From NCBI GenBank assembly GCA_905182295.1, contig CAJJAZ010000006.1, forward strand, positions 124,001 to 188,000: 64,000 nucleotides of DNA, written 5' to 3'. The translations under genes and the position numbers were made by a program. Position 1 is the first letter of the stretch. The number at the start of each line of letters is the position of its first letter. A model generated the notes under the pieces. That model saw nothing but the letters and a program-made list of their open reading frames with translations. It searched no databases and was not told the origin of the DNA. Of the stretch, positions 27,596 through 36,743 are shown piece by piece. This DNA comes from an uncultured Flavobacteriaceae bacterium (GTDB lineage Bacteria; Bacteroidota; Bacteroidia; Flavobacteriales; Flavobacteriaceae).

Positions 27596-27923
27596 ACCCT
27601 CCTATTTTTCTAAATTAAAAGACAAATGGGCGGTTTCCTCCAACAGAGCACTTGTCGTTATTTTTATAGTCTTTTCAATTACTGGAAGTAGCGCTTTAAA
27701 ACTGGCCAGACCAGTTTTAAACCTATTTGGATTGGAGCGCAGTGCTTTTGAAGACCACTGGTATACCTTGATTTTTTATTGGGCCATGAGGATATTAATT
27801 ATATTTCCAATCTACCAAATATTACTTGTAGCTATTGGCGGGTTGTTTGGTCAATTTAAGTTCTTTTGGAATTTTGAAAAGAAAATGCTGAAACGCATGG
27901 GTTTGGGTTTTCTATTCAAATAG
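27588..27923 (+). CDS. Small two-span membrane protein (DUF6787-like)
   Basis: 111 aa from the ATG at 27588, which overlaps the serA stop by 8 bp (the ORF track starts at a TTG two codons earlier). Two hydrophobic segments, about residues 20-42 and 60-88, are separated by a polar loop with FEDHWYTL; the C-terminus FWNFEKKMLKRM is basic. It resembles a family I remember as DUF6787, sometimes mislabelled prolipoprotein diacylglyceryl transferase; its length excludes that enzyme. Translationally coupled to serA. Confidence 0.75.
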   Translation: MHKPSYFSKLKDKWAVSSNRALVVIFIVFSITGSSALKLARPVLNLFGLERSAFEDHWYTLIFYWAMRILIIFPIYQILLVAIGGLFGQFKFFWNFEKKMLKRMGLGFLFK

Positions 27924-27966
27924 ATATTTAACACTTCTTTATGAATTATCTCTATCCCTAAATCCA

Positions 27967-27974
27967 TATATTTG
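27967..27974 (+). promoter_or_regulatory. Candidate -7 element of the metal-uptake cassette
   Basis: TATATTTG on the plus strand ends 4 nt before the ATG at 27979, so the predicted transcript would be leaderless or nearly so. Confidence 0.45.
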
Positions 27975-27978
27975 AAAT

Positions 27979-28281
27979 ATGTTTACCACACGTGGAATAT
28001 ATGGGATCTTGTTTGTACTTCTTTTTTTCTTAAAAAGTAGTAGCCTACACGCTTATACCCATGACAACCACCACGCAGATAAAACAAGTCATTGCCAGAC
28101 CTGCGAGATCCAACAACTTCAGTCTCCTTTACTATTAGTAGCTGAAATAGATTCTATTGCTAACAATGACATTGTTGTTGTTTCCTCAAAGCATAGCATT
28201 CAAACACTTCCGCAAGTTTTAAAACATTCATTTTACACCAATATCTGGTCAAGACCACCCCCGTCTGACTATAATTCATAG
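27979..28281 (+). CDS. Small exported His/Cys-rich protein
   Basis: 100 aa with an N-terminal signal peptide (hydrophobic GILFVLLFFLKSSSLHA, residues 9-25). The mature N-terminus is rich in possible metal ligands: HDNHHADKTSHCQTCE. The C-terminus ends WSRPPPSDYNS. The combination of a CxxC next to His residues and a terminal R-PPP motif recalls small periplasmic proteins (DUF2946-like) encoded beside copper-related TonB receptors. That likeness is from memory and not proven. It precedes the receptor gene by 47 bp. Confidence 0.75.
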   Translation: MFTTRGIYGILFVLLFFLKSSSLHAYTHDNHHADKTSHCQTCEIQQLQSPLLLVAEIDSIANNDIVVVSSKHSIQTLPQVLKHSFYTNIWSRPPPSDYNS

Positions 28282-28288
28282 ATATTGA

Positions 28289-28305
28289 AGTGCTCCTTTA
28301 GCACT
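28289..28305 (+). other. Short hairpin between the exported peptide and receptor genes
   Basis: AGTGCT - CCTTT - AGCACT, a 6-bp stem with a 5-nt loop in the 47-bp gap before the receptor ATG. No T-run follows, so it is more likely a processing or attenuation element than a terminator, if it has any role. Confidence 0.35.
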
Positions 28306-28328
28306 AGTTGTAATTTGAATATGTATTC

Positions 28329-30710
28329 ATGAAATATACTTTATTATTGTTTATGGCGCTTGTATTGGCTACTGCCAATGCACAAGACTGCCACTTTGTC
28401 CTTCAAGGAAAGGTAATTGACCAACACGATGGAAAACCCTTAAAGGGGGCTATTATAGCTATTTACGGTCTCGAAAAAGAAGTATTTTCAAACGAAAATG
28501 GAGACTTTGTTATACAGGGATTGTGCGTAGGTTTTTATGAGATTGAAATCTCTCATATAGATTGTGGCACTCAATTTGTTCCCATTAAATTAGAGCGAAA
28601 TATAACCAAGACTTTCTACTTAGAGCATCATGTAGAAGCATTGAATGAGGTAGCGCTGATTAAGAAAGTCAATAATTTACTGGCACAGCAAACCATAGAT
28701 GCGACTGTTTTCGAAAACAAACTCAGTCAAAGTTTTGCAGAGGCACTCACTGAAATACAAGGTATTAATACCCTTAAGACAGGTAACTCCATAGCAAAAC
28801 CATTGCTTCAAGGAATGTACGGAAGTAGGGTGCTTACCAATAACCAAGGGGTTAGAATGCAGGATATGGAATGGGGTGCAGAACACGCGCCAAATATAGC
28901 TACTTCTAGTGTAGAAGGGGTATCACTTGCTGTTGGGGCAAAAGCGCTTAAATACGGTGGAGATGCTGTGGGTGGTGTGATTGTGCTAGATCCTAGAAAA
29001 CCTGTTTTTAAGAACAGACAAAAACACACTGCCATTTTTTCTGCTTATTCCAATGGTCTTGGTGTATTGAGCAGTCAAAAATTCGAGAAAGATTTTAAAA
29101 ATGGCCTTTTCTACGGAATTCAAGCCAGCTATAAAAAAGCAGGTAATAATCATAACGCCGCTGGTTACTTACAAAATACTGGATTAGAACAGACCAGTAT
29201 ATCTATTCCTTTTGGTTGGCATTTGGCCCACAAAGGAATAGATGCTTATATCTCTTATTTTAAAGCTAATAATGGTATCCTTAGGAATTCTCATATTGGC
29301 AACCTTCAAGATTTAATCAATCAAATTAATGGAGACACCGCTATTCCCATTGGGGATTTCACCTATAATATAGAAAACCCAAGACAGGATGTTTCTCATA
29401 TATTGACCAAAATTTCTGCCTATTACCATTTTGAAAATCTAGGTAGGTGGACCCTTCAATACGATTTTCAACAGAATAATAGAAAAGAGTTCGATGTAAG
29501 ACTTGGCGATAGAAATAAACTACCTGGAACAGATTTACAACTACAAACCCATGGTTTTCAATCTAATTTTAAATTAGACACCTCTTACGACAAAGTACTC
29601 GAACTCGGTGTAGAAACAGCCTATCAGACACATTTTCCAAATCCAGCGACTGGTGTAAAAAGACTTATACCAGATTACAATAGCTTAAATTTTGGGGCTT
29701 ATTTATACGGATTAAAAACCCTCTCTCCCTCATGGGAGATTGAAGGGAGTATAAGAACAGATAGGGTTCAAATTAAGGCAGATAAATTTTATAAAACCTC
29801 TAGATGGGAATCTTTAGGCTACAATACTGATTTTTTAGATTTTGTAGTTGCAGACTTTGAGACCCAAATTCTTACAGCGGCTAAATTGAACTTCAACACC
29901 CAATCTGCTGCGCTTAGTTTCCATTATAACCAACAAGGACACCGCGTTAGTACGCACCTTCAATATATAGAAAGAGCCCCTAATCCAGCGGAGTTATTTA
30001 GTGAAGGTCTACACCACTCTGCGGCAAGAATAGAACTGGGTTCTTTGAGAATGAGGAAAGAAAAAGCACATAAATTAGGGGTTCAATACAGCTATAGTTC
30101 TGATCAAAGAACTTTTTTACTGGCCCCTTATTTTAATCGCATAAACGATTTCATGGCACTTATTCCTTCTGGGCTAGAATTCACCATAAGGGGTGCGTTT
30201 CCAGTTTGGGAATACCAGCAAACCAATGCGAATTTCACTGGAGTAGATTTTAAATGGACAGAGCATTTTTCAAACGAACTAAAATTTACCAATGGGGCTT
30301 CTTTAGTGAAGGCTATTGACCTAAAAAACAATACACCCTTTCCAAACATCCCCCCTGTAAGTACCCAACACGAATTAGAATATTTGTTTAAGAATATCAA
30401 GGGACTTAGTGTTCAGTTAGCAGGGGAATACAATTTTAGGCAAAACGAAGTGCCTGAAGACTTAATGATTTTTAATCCATACACACAAAAAGAACAACTC
30501 CTAGAGATAAACAAAGCACCCAATGGCTATTTTTTGCTTTCTTCCCTAGTGGAGTACCAATTTCCCAAAAGCGGTACCACCCAATATAAATTGAGACTTA
30601 GCGGTGAAAACCTCACCAACCTTGCCTACCAGAATTACCTCAATAGGCTTCGCTATTTTTCCAATGAATTGGGAATAAACTTTCAATTACAATTGCAAAT
30701 CAATTATTAA
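28329..30710 (+). CDS. TonB-dependent outer-membrane receptor, probably for a metal
   Basis: 793 aa. Signal peptide (residues 1-18, ending ATANA-QD), then a carboxypeptidase-regulatory-like domain (CHFVLQGKVIDQHDGKPLKGA to about residue 95) with an unusual Cys pair, then the plug (LAQQTIDATVFENKLSQSFAEAL, RVLTNNQGVRMQDMEWGAEHAP), and a 22-strand barrel ending in the aromatic GINFQLQLQINY. The absence of a SusD gene and the small size argue against a glycan utilisation locus. Neighbouring His/Cys-rich peptide and acidic lipoprotein suggest a metal (zinc or copper) substrate; this is inference. Confidence 0.88.
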   Translation: MKYTLLLFMALVLATANAQDCHFVLQGKVIDQHDGKPLKGAIIAIYGLEKEVFSNENGDFVIQGLCVGFYEIEISHIDCGTQFVPIKLERNITKTFYLEHHVEALNEVALIKKVNNLLAQQTIDATVFENKLSQSFAEALTEIQGINTLKTGNSIAKPLLQGMYGSRVLTNNQGVRMQDMEWGAEHAPNIATSSVEGVSLAVGAKALKYGGDAVGGVIVLDPRKPVFKNRQKHTAIFSAYSNGLGVLSSQKFEKDFKNGLFYGIQASYKKAGNNHNAAGYLQNTGLEQTSISIPFGWHLAHKGIDAYISYFKANNGILRNSHIGNLQDLINQINGDTAIPIGDFTYNIENPRQDVSHILTKISAYYHFENLGRWTLQYDFQQNNRKEFDVRLGDRNKLPGTDLQLQTHGFQSNFKLDTSYDKVLELGVETAYQTHFPNPATGVKRLIPDYNSLNFGAYLYGLKTLSPSWEIEGSIRTDRVQIKADKFYKTSRWESLGYNTDFLDFVVADFETQILTAAKLNFNTQSAALSFHYNQQGHRVSTHLQYIERAPNPAELFSEGLHHSAARIELGSLRMRKEKAHKLGVQYSYSSDQRTFLLAPYFNRINDFMALIPSGLEFTIRGAFPVWEYQQTNANFTGVDFKWTEHFSNELKFTNGASLVKAIDLKNNTPFPNIPPVSTQHELEYLFKNIKGLSVQLAGEYNFRQNEVPEDLMIFNPYTQKEQLLEINKAPNGYFLLSSLVEYQFPKSGTTQYKLRLSGENLTNLAYQNYLNRLRYFSNELGINFQLQLQINY

Positions 30711-30729
30711 TTAAATTAAATCACATCTT

Positions 30730-31272
30730 ATGAAAAAGATTTTTACTACCCTATTTACCTTATCCTTATTTATGATATTTTTATCTTGTAGCGACAATGA
30801 CAGTCCAGAGCTCATCCAAGAAGAAGAAGTAATTACTTCCGTGATTGTGACACTTCAATCAGGAAGTAACACAGTTACTTTAAGCTCAGTAGACCTAGAT
30901 GGAGACGGGCCAAACGAACCTGTAATAACGGCTCAGGGCTCATTAAACTCAGACACTACTTATTCAGGTGCTGTTCGCTTTTTAAACGAATCTGTATCTC
31001 CAGTAGAAGATATTACAGAAGAAGTTGCAGAAGAAGCAGAAGAGCACCAAGTATTTTACTCATTTACTTCGCCTATCAGTTCAGTGGCTTCTTCGGATAC
31101 AGATTCAAGTGGAAACCCATTGGGACTCGTTTTCACTTTAACGACAGGAGATTCAGGAAATGCAACGTTTGGACTTACACTCAGACATAAGCCTAAAAAA
31201 CCAAACACAGGAATTTTAGATGCTGGTGGAGAAACAGATGTAGCCGTAAATTTTAGTGTTTCTGTTCAGTAA
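30730..31272 (+). CDS. Acidic lipoprotein of the TonB-receptor cassette
   Basis: 180 aa. Lipoprotein signal with LFMIFLSC (Cys21), then a strongly acidic region and a beta-rich domain. Notable segments are DLDGDGPNEPV, which resembles a Ca-binding loop, a run of acidic residues with DITEEVAEEAEEHQVFY, and HKPKKPNTG. From memory, close homologues are labelled type 1 periplasmic-binding-fold superfamily protein and regularly follow this receptor type. The gene begins 19 bp after the receptor stop. A surface or periplasmic metal-binding partner of the receptor is a reasonable guess. Confidence 0.82.
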   Translation: MKKIFTTLFTLSLFMIFLSCSDNDSPELIQEEEVITSVIVTLQSGSNTVTLSSVDLDGDGPNEPVITAQGSLNSDTTYSGAVRFLNESVSPVEDITEEVAEEAEEHQVFYSFTSPISSVASSDTDSSGNPLGLVFTLTTGDSGNATFGLTLRHKPKKPNTGILDAGGETDVAVNFSVSVQ

Positions 31273-31273
31273 A

Positions 31274-32140
31274 CTACTTTTTAAAACCACTTAGGTTTTG
31301 ACTTAAAAAGTCTTTTGGGAAATTTTCATCCCCATCAAACCCGAGGGTTAGGTGGGGATTTTTTTTAGGCACATAAGAAGTATTGAATAGGTAGTCCCAA
31401 ATACTTAAACTAATCCCAAAATTTACGCCAAAACGACCTTTAGGAAGTGATTTTGCATGGTGGTAAAGGTGCATTACTGGATTGTTAAGCACATATTTTA
31501 AAGGGCCCCAATCCAGCGCCAAATTAGCATGGTTTAAATGGCCAATAGTAATTGCAGCAAAGTGGATAATAAAAGCCTGACTGGGCTCAAACCCTCCTAA
31601 AAGCATAATAGCAATGGTTTTAAAAGGCTTGTATAATATATTTTCCATCCAGTGGTACCTCAAATGGGCTGCAAAGCCCATTTCCTTCACCGAATGATGC
31701 ACTTTGTGGAACTGCCATAGAAAAGGTGTTTTATGCAATAAAACATGGGTAAACCATTGAACAAAATCTAACAACACAAAGAAAATAAGCAATCCAAACC
31801 AATTTGGCAATGCTTGTATGTCTATAATGGATATAGCGTCCATACTTATTCCAACGTTTGAAAAAGCATTTGAAATTAAAGCATAAACACCACTGATAAC
31901 AACGGTGAATAGGAAGAAATTAAAGTACATATAGAATGCGTCTAACCAAAAGTCTTTTCTGAAAAAAGATTGGTTTTTTCTCCAAGGGAACAACATCTCA
32001 AGGCCCCAAATCACAAATGAAATGAGGGTTAAACCCCAAAAGTAATTTTGGTGCCATGGTACGTCGAATAACACAGACCTATAAAACCAATGAAGGCTCC
32101 CTGTCAAAGACTTTAAAACAATTTCAATTGCAGTGGTCAT
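31274..32140 (-). CDS. Sterol desaturase / fatty acid hydroxylase superfamily protein
   Basis: 288 aa membrane protein with about four hydrophobic segments and the di-iron His clusters of the family: HVLLHKTPFLWQFHKVHHSV (residues 132-151), GHLNHANL (about 208), and HLYHHAKSLPK (about 226). Such enzymes hydroxylate or desaturate lipids; the substrate in Flavobacteriaceae is unknown, but hydroxylation of a sphingo- or sulfonolipid chain would suit this genome. Convergent with the lipoprotein gene, leaving only one base between stops. A -7 box ends 4 nt before its ATG. Confidence 0.9.
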   Translation of the reverse strand: MTTAIEIVLKSLTGSLHWFYRSVLFDVPWHQNYFWGLTLISFVIWGLEMLFPWRKNQSFFRKDFWLDAFYMYFNFFLFTVVISGVYALISNAFSNVGISMDAISIIDIQALPNWFGLLIFFVLLDFVQWFTHVLLHKTPFLWQFHKVHHSVKEMGFAAHLRYHWMENILYKPFKTIAIMLLGGFEPSQAFIIHFAAITIGHLNHANLALDWGPLKYVLNNPVMHLYHHAKSLPKGRFGVNFGISLSIWDYLFNTSYVPKKNPHLTLGFDGDENFPKDFLSQNLSGFKK

Positions 32141-32144
32141 AATA

Positions 32145-32152
32145 CAAAATTA
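32145..32152 (-). promoter_or_regulatory. Candidate -7 element of the desaturase-like gene
   Basis: TAATTTTG on the minus strand, ending 4 nt before the ATG; the third case in the window with this very short distance. Confidence 0.4.
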
Positions 32153-32259
32153 TTAATTTTAGCGTAACACAACAAATCGAAACCCAGACATTAAAACTTT
32201 GGAGCTTCTGTAGGCATTGCAAAAGATTCCATTCAAAATGATTACAAACACTTTTTAAT

Positions 32260-32856
32260 CTAAGATAAGCTGCTGCTAATAAGCTTCATAAATTCATTTC
32301 TAGTGGCAGTTTTTTCAAACAAACCTCTAAATCCTGATGTTGTCGTTACAGAATTCTGTTTTTGAACGCCACGCATCATCATACACATGTGTGAGGCCTC
32401 AATAACTACAGCTACTCCTTTTGGAGAAAGCGTTGAATTAATACACTCTAAAATATCATGTGTAAGTCTTTCTTGTACTTGGAGACGTCTGGCAAAAACA
32501 TCTACTATTCTTGGAATCTTACTTAACCCAACAATATGTCCATTTGGAATATATGCAATATGAGCTTTGCCAAAAAAAGGAAGCATATGATGTTCACACA
32601 TAGAATACAATTCAATGTCTTTGATAATCACCATGTCGTCATAATCTTCTTTAAACATAGCACCTCTAAGAATCGCTTGAGGGTCTTGATCATAACCTTG
32701 TGTCAAAAACTGGATTGCTTTAGCAGCTCTTTCTGGTGTTTTAAGTAGTCCCTCCCTTGAAGGGTCCTCGCCTATTGCATTTAATATGTGGTCGTAATTT
32801 TTTTTAACGCTTTCAGTAATGGGGGCATCATATGAATCTAAATGGGTATAAGACAT
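32260..32856 (-). CDS. folE: GTP cyclohydrolase I
   Basis: First step of tetrahydrofolate (or queuosine precursor) synthesis, GTP to 7,8-dihydroneopterin triphosphate. The 198-aa protein has the Zn and catalytic residues in [22 protein letters not shown] (Cys90 and His93 region) and the second Zn Cys in [31 protein letters not shown] is the usual N-terminal signature. Single-gene unit with its own promoter. Confidence 0.97.
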   Translation of the reverse strand: MSYTHLDSYDAPITESVKKNYDHILNAIGEDPSREGLLKTPERAAKAIQFLTQGYDQDPQAILRGAMFKEDYDDMVIIKDIELYSMCEHHMLPFFGKAHIAYIPNGHIVGLSKIPRIVDVFARRLQVQERLTHDILECINSTLSPKGVAVVIEASHMCMMMRGVQKQNSVTTTSGFRGLFEKTATRNEFMKLISSSLS

Positions 32857-32890
32857 TTCTTTTGTTTAATATTTTGATAATAACTATAAA

Positions 32891-32898
32891 CAAATTTA
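32891..32898 (-). promoter_or_regulatory. -7 element of folE
   Basis: TAAATTTG on the minus strand, 34 nt before the folE ATG. Confidence 0.5.
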
Positions 32899-32997
32899 CG
32901 ATAAAATAATCATCCTAATACTATAAATACGCCAAGAATAAACTTGAAACAAACCGAATCATTATATTTACGATCTAATTAAATAATTATCGAATAA

Positions 32998-33654
32998 ATG
33001 ATCAAAGCGAATAATATTCGAAAATCATATGGAGACCTAGAAGTATTAAAAGGGGTGAACATTCAAATTAAAGAAGGTGAAATAGTTGCTATTGTAGGAG
33101 CCTCTGGCGCCGGAAAAACGACCCTACTACAAATATTAGGCACCCTAGAGCAACCTACTAATAGAGAAGCCTTACTTGAAATAAATCATAAAAGTGTCCC
33201 CCTCTTAAATCCAAAAGAACTCGCTGCCTTTAGAAATAAAAATATAGGTTTTATTTTTCAATTTCATCAATTACTTCCTGAATTTACTGCCATTGAAAAT
33301 GTTTGTATTCCTGCATTTATCCATGGTAGCTCTAAAGAGCAAGCAACAAAAGACGCTACTGAATTACTTCATTTTCTGGGCCTTTCAGATAGAATACACC
33401 ACAAACCTGAGGCGCTTTCTGGAGGAGAACAACAAAGGGTTGCTGTAGCAAGAGCGCTAATAAACAAACCTGTCGTTATATTTGCAGATGAACCCAGCGG
33501 TAATCTCGATTCAGAAAGTGCACAAATACTGCATCAGCTTTTTTTTACGCTAAGAGACACCTATAACCAAACATTTGTACTCGTGACGCACAATGAGTCA
33601 TTGGCAAAAATGGCAGACAGAACTATTACCATGACGGACGGACGTATGAATTAA
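32998..33654 (+). CDS. lolD: LolD-type ABC transporter ATP-binding protein
   Basis: 218 aa ATPase of the MacB/LolD type, which drives release of lipoproteins from the inner membrane with LolC/E partners. Walker [13 protein letters not shown] (residues 34-45), Q-loop [12 protein letters not shown], signature [15 protein letters not shown], Walker [13 protein letters not shown] and the switch His in LVTHNESLA are intact. The permease genes are not adjacent, as is usual in Flavobacteriaceae, so the name rests on family resemblance. Confidence 0.9.
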   Translation: MIKANNIRKSYGDLEVLKGVNIQIKEGEIVAIVGASGAGKTTLLQILGTLEQPTNREALLEINHKSVPLLNPKELAAFRNKNIGFIFQFHQLLPEFTAIENVCIPAFIHGSSKEQATKDATELLHFLGLSDRIHHKPEALSGGEQQRVAVARALINKPVVIFADEPSGNLDSESAQILHQLFFTLRDTYNQTFVLVTHNESLAKMADRTITMTDGRMN

Positions 33655-33666
33655 GTAAAAAAAATA

Positions 33667-34428
33667 ATGAATAAAGAGACCGTCAGTTCATTTCTAGAGG
33701 AGAAAGTACTCCAATACCAACAACCCCAGTTCATTATTAGTGATCCCATTCAAATCCCTTATCTTTTTAGTAAAAAGGAAGATATAGAAATTAGTGCTTT
33801 TATAGCTGCTACTTTGTCTTGGGGCAATAGAAAAAGTATTTTAAAAAGCGCCAATGCATTTATGGAGTTTATGGACCACGCACCTCATGAATTTATTATT
33901 AATGCTACTGAAAATGATTACAAATCACTTTCTAATTTTAAGCACCGGACTTTTAATGGAGAAGACGCTAGGTTGTTTTGCCAATCTCTAAAAAATATCT
34001 ATCTCAACCATGGAGGCTTAGAAAATGTCTTTTTTACCGACCCAGATTGTTCTTTACAAGAAAACATCAGTTTGTTCAAAACGATTTTTTTCAACATTCC
34101 TCATCCCCAAAGAACGACAAAACATGTGTCTGACCCCTTAAAAGGTTCTGCAGCCAAAAGAATTAACATGTACCTCAGATGGATGGTCAGAGATCATAGC
34201 CAAAAGGTAGATTTTGGGATATGGAGCAAGATTAAGCCCAGCCAACTTTCCTGCCCCTTAGATGTTCACAGTGGTAGGGTTGCAAGAAAATTAGGACTAT
34301 TAAATAGAAAACAAAATGACGGAAAAGCGGTTACTGAATTAGACAATTCCTTAAGACTACTAGATCCAACAGACCCAGTTAAATACGATTTTGCTCTTTT
34401 TGGACTGGGTGTTTTTGAAGGGTTTTAA
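33667..34428 (+). CDS. TIGR02757-family protein
   Basis: 253 aa conserved protein of unknown function. The sequence has the family's characteristic SWGNRKSILKSANAFMEFMD, GSAAKRINMYLRWMVR and PLDVHSGRVARKLGLL segments; the pattern of a helical bundle ending in a DxH-type region recalls HhH DNA glycosylases, to which the family is distantly compared. No signal peptide or membrane segment. It follows lolD by 12 bp and is probably co-transcribed. Confidence 0.85.
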   Translation: MNKETVSSFLEEKVLQYQQPQFIISDPIQIPYLFSKKEDIEISAFIAATLSWGNRKSILKSANAFMEFMDHAPHEFIINATENDYKSLSNFKHRTFNGEDARLFCQSLKNIYLNHGGLENVFFTDPDCSLQENISLFKTIFFNIPHPQRTTKHVSDPLKGSAAKRINMYLRWMVRDHSQKVDFGIWSKIKPSQLSCPLDVHSGRVARKLGLLNRKQNDGKAVTELDNSLRLLDPTDPVKYDFALFGLGVFEGF

Positions 34429-34489
34429 TTCCCTTAGTTTCAATTTATTTTTATTAAATTAGGTGACATAAAAAACCAATTCATCATCT

Positions 34490-35980
34490 ATGAGATTTAA
34501 AATCATTTTTTTTGCCATCCTTTTTTCTTCAGGATCAATCTGCTGGAGTCAAAGCAGAACACTTCCTTCAGATACCAGTGTAACCACCAAACACAAACTC
34601 ACTACACAAAGTGACTCTTTCAATTATACAGCCAGTACAGGAACACAACCTGTTTGGGATGAGAATGGAGATCCTATAGCTAGTCTACACTATACTTATT
34701 ACACCAAAGACAATGTGGGTAATAAGTCTCAGAGACCCTTAGTTATTTCTTTTAATGGAGGTCCAGGTTCAGGTTCCGTTTGGATGCATTTAGCCTATAC
34801 AGGTCCAAGGGTATTAAATATAGATACTGAAGGGTATCCAGTGCAACCATATGGAATATCTAACAATCCCTACTCTATTTTAGATGTAGCAGATATTGTA
34901 TATGTAAATCCTGTAAATACAGGGTATTCAAGAACGATTCCAGCCTCTGGAAAAGAGATAGACCGGAGCAAATTTTTTGGTGTAAATGCAGATATTGCCT
35001 ATTTAGCAGAGTGGCTTAATACCTTTGTGACCAGAAACAACCGATGGTCGTCTCCTAAATATCTTATAGGAGAAAGCTATGGCACCACAAGGGTTTCAGG
35101 ATTGGCCTTAGCCTTGCAAAACAATCAATGGATGTATTTAAACGGTGTTATTCTTGTTTCACCTACTGAATTAGGAATCAATAGAGAAGGCCCTGTAGAG
35201 GTAGCCAATAGGCTCCCTTATTTTGCCGCTGCAGCTTGGTACCAGAAAAAACTTCCAAGTACATTGCAAAATAAACCTTTGACAGAAGTATTAGAAGAAG
35301 TTGAAGCTTACACCATCAATACCGTTTTACCAGCAATGGTGATGGGAGGTTTCTTAGCTACTGATAAAAAAGAGGCCTTAGCTGAAAAAATGGGGTATTA
35401 TTCAGGAATTAAGCCCAGTGTTTATTTAGATCATAATTTAGAAATACCCTATCCTTACTTTTGGAAAGAATTATTAAGAGAAGACGGATATACCGTTGGA
35501 AGACTGGATTCAAGGTATTTAGGAATAGACAGAAAAAGAGCAGGAGAAAGCCCAGATTACAATTCCGAACTAACTTCATGGTTGCACTCTTTTACACCTG
35601 CAATCAATTATTACCTTCAAGAAGAGCTTAATTTCAAAACAGATATTAAATACAATATGTTCGGTCCTGTGCGTCCTTGGGATAGAAGTGGAGACAATAC
35701 TGGAGAAAACCTGAGACAAGCCATGGCACAAAACCCTTATTTACATGTAATGACACAGTCCGGTTATTTTGACGGAGCTACGACCTATTTTAATGCAAAA
35801 TATAATATGTGGCAGTTAGACCCCTCTGGTAGAATGAAAAACAGATTGAGTTTTAAAGGATATGAAAGCGGTCATATGATGTACTTAAGAAGGGAAGATC
35901 TCAAGAATGCCAATGAGGACATCCGTCAGTTTATTAAAAATAGTCTTCCAGGGAATAAACCCGCTAAATACACGAACTAA
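34490..35980 (+). CDS. S10-family serine carboxypeptidase, secreted
   Basis: 496 aa with a signal peptide (residues 1-20, FFAILFSSGSICWSQ). The oxyanion segment FNGGPGSGSVWMH and the catalytic Ser in IGESYGTTR (about residue 206) match the serine carboxypeptidase-like family; the Asp and His lie in the C-terminal part (SGYFDGATTY and YESGHMMYL). It releases C-terminal residues from peptides, here probably in the periplasm. No T9SS C-terminal domain. Its stop abuts the start of the SGNH hydrolase gene at 35981. Confidence 0.9.
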   Translation: MRFKIIFFAILFSSGSICWSQSRTLPSDTSVTTKHKLTTQSDSFNYTASTGTQPVWDENGDPIASLHYTYYTKDNVGNKSQRPLVISFNGGPGSGSVWMHLAYTGPRVLNIDTEGYPVQPYGISNNPYSILDVADIVYVNPVNTGYSRTIPASGKEIDRSKFFGVNADIAYLAEWLNTFVTRNNRWSSPKYLIGESYGTTRVSGLALALQNNQWMYLNGVILVSPTELGINREGPVEVANRLPYFAAAAWYQKKLPSTLQNKPLTEVLEEVEAYTINTVLPAMVMGGFLATDKKEALAEKMGYYSGIKPSVYLDHNLEIPYPYFWKELLREDGYTVGRLDSRYLGIDRKRAGESPDYNSELTSWLHSFTPAINYYLQEELNFKTDIKYNMFGPVRPWDRSGDNTGENLRQAMAQNPYLHVMTQSGYFDGATTYFNAKYNMWQLDPSGRMKNRLSFKGYESGHMMYLRREDLKNANEDIRQFIKNSLPGNKPAKYTN

Positions 35981-36649
35981 ATGAAATCATATTTAAGCCT
36001 TTTAGCCATTGTAATTTTTACCAATATGAATGCACAAGACTGGGCAAATGTAGCTCGTTTTAAAGCAGAAAATGAACGTGTCATAGAAAACAAAGCCCCT
36101 GTAAAACTGGTATTCATGGGGAACTCTATTACGGAGGGATGGAAGTCATTTGATCCAAATTTCTTCAATTCAACTGACTATGTGAACAGAGGTATTGGTG
36201 GCCAAACCACCCCTCAAATGCTCGTCCGTTTTAAACAAGATGTGTTAGATCTCAAACCTAAAGGAGTTGTTATTTTAGCTGGCACAAATGATATTGCTGA
36301 AAATACGGGCCCTATGAGTATTCAAGAAATCTACAATCAAATAGAAAGTATGGCGGGATTGGCCGCTTTAAATAAGATTGAAGTTTTTTTGTGTAGCCTA
36401 CTGCCAGTATTTGATTATCCATGGAAGACAGGATTAAAACCAGTGCCAAAAATTCTAGCCCTAAATGAAATGCTAATGGCCTTAGCTGTAGAGAAAGACT
36501 ACCAATACGTAGATTATTTTTCTGAAATGTCCGATAAAAAAAACGGCTTAAAAGCATCATTGGGTGCTGATGGTGTTCACCCAAACGAAAAGGGCTATGA
36601 AATCATGAAAAAGGTTTTAGTACAAGCACTTGGTCCTTCTTTTAAATAA
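35981..36649 (+). CDS. SGNH/GDSL-family lipase or esterase, exported
   Basis: 222 aa with a short signal peptide (SLLAIVIFTNMNAQ). Block I is VFMGNSITEGW (Ser about residue 48), block II Gly in NRGIGGQTTPQM, block III Asn in LAGTNDIAENT, and block V DGVHPNEKGY with the Asp-His pair. The set suits a periplasmic carbohydrate esterase or lysophospholipase-type enzyme; substrate unknown. Immediately follows the S10 peptidase gene. Confidence 0.9.
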   Translation: MKSYLSLLAIVIFTNMNAQDWANVARFKAENERVIENKAPVKLVFMGNSITEGWKSFDPNFFNSTDYVNRGIGGQTTPQMLVRFKQDVLDLKPKGVVILAGTNDIAENTGPMSIQEIYNQIESMAGLAALNKIEVFLCSLLPVFDYPWKTGLKPVPKILALNEMLMALAVEKDYQYVDYFSEMSDKKNGLKASLGADGVHPNEKGYEIMKKVLVQALGPSFK

Positions 36650-36699
36650 AGGAAACGTGATATTTATTAAATTAGGATCGACTATTGTAAATGGTTTGT

Positions 36700-36707
36700 T
36701 ATTTTTG
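36700..36707 (+). promoter_or_regulatory. -7 element of the dihydroorotase-like operon
   Basis: TATTTTTG on the plus strand, 36 nt before the ATG at 36744. Confidence 0.5.
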
Positions 36708-36743
36708 CATGGTTTTTAAAGGCCTATATCTAAATCTACTCAA

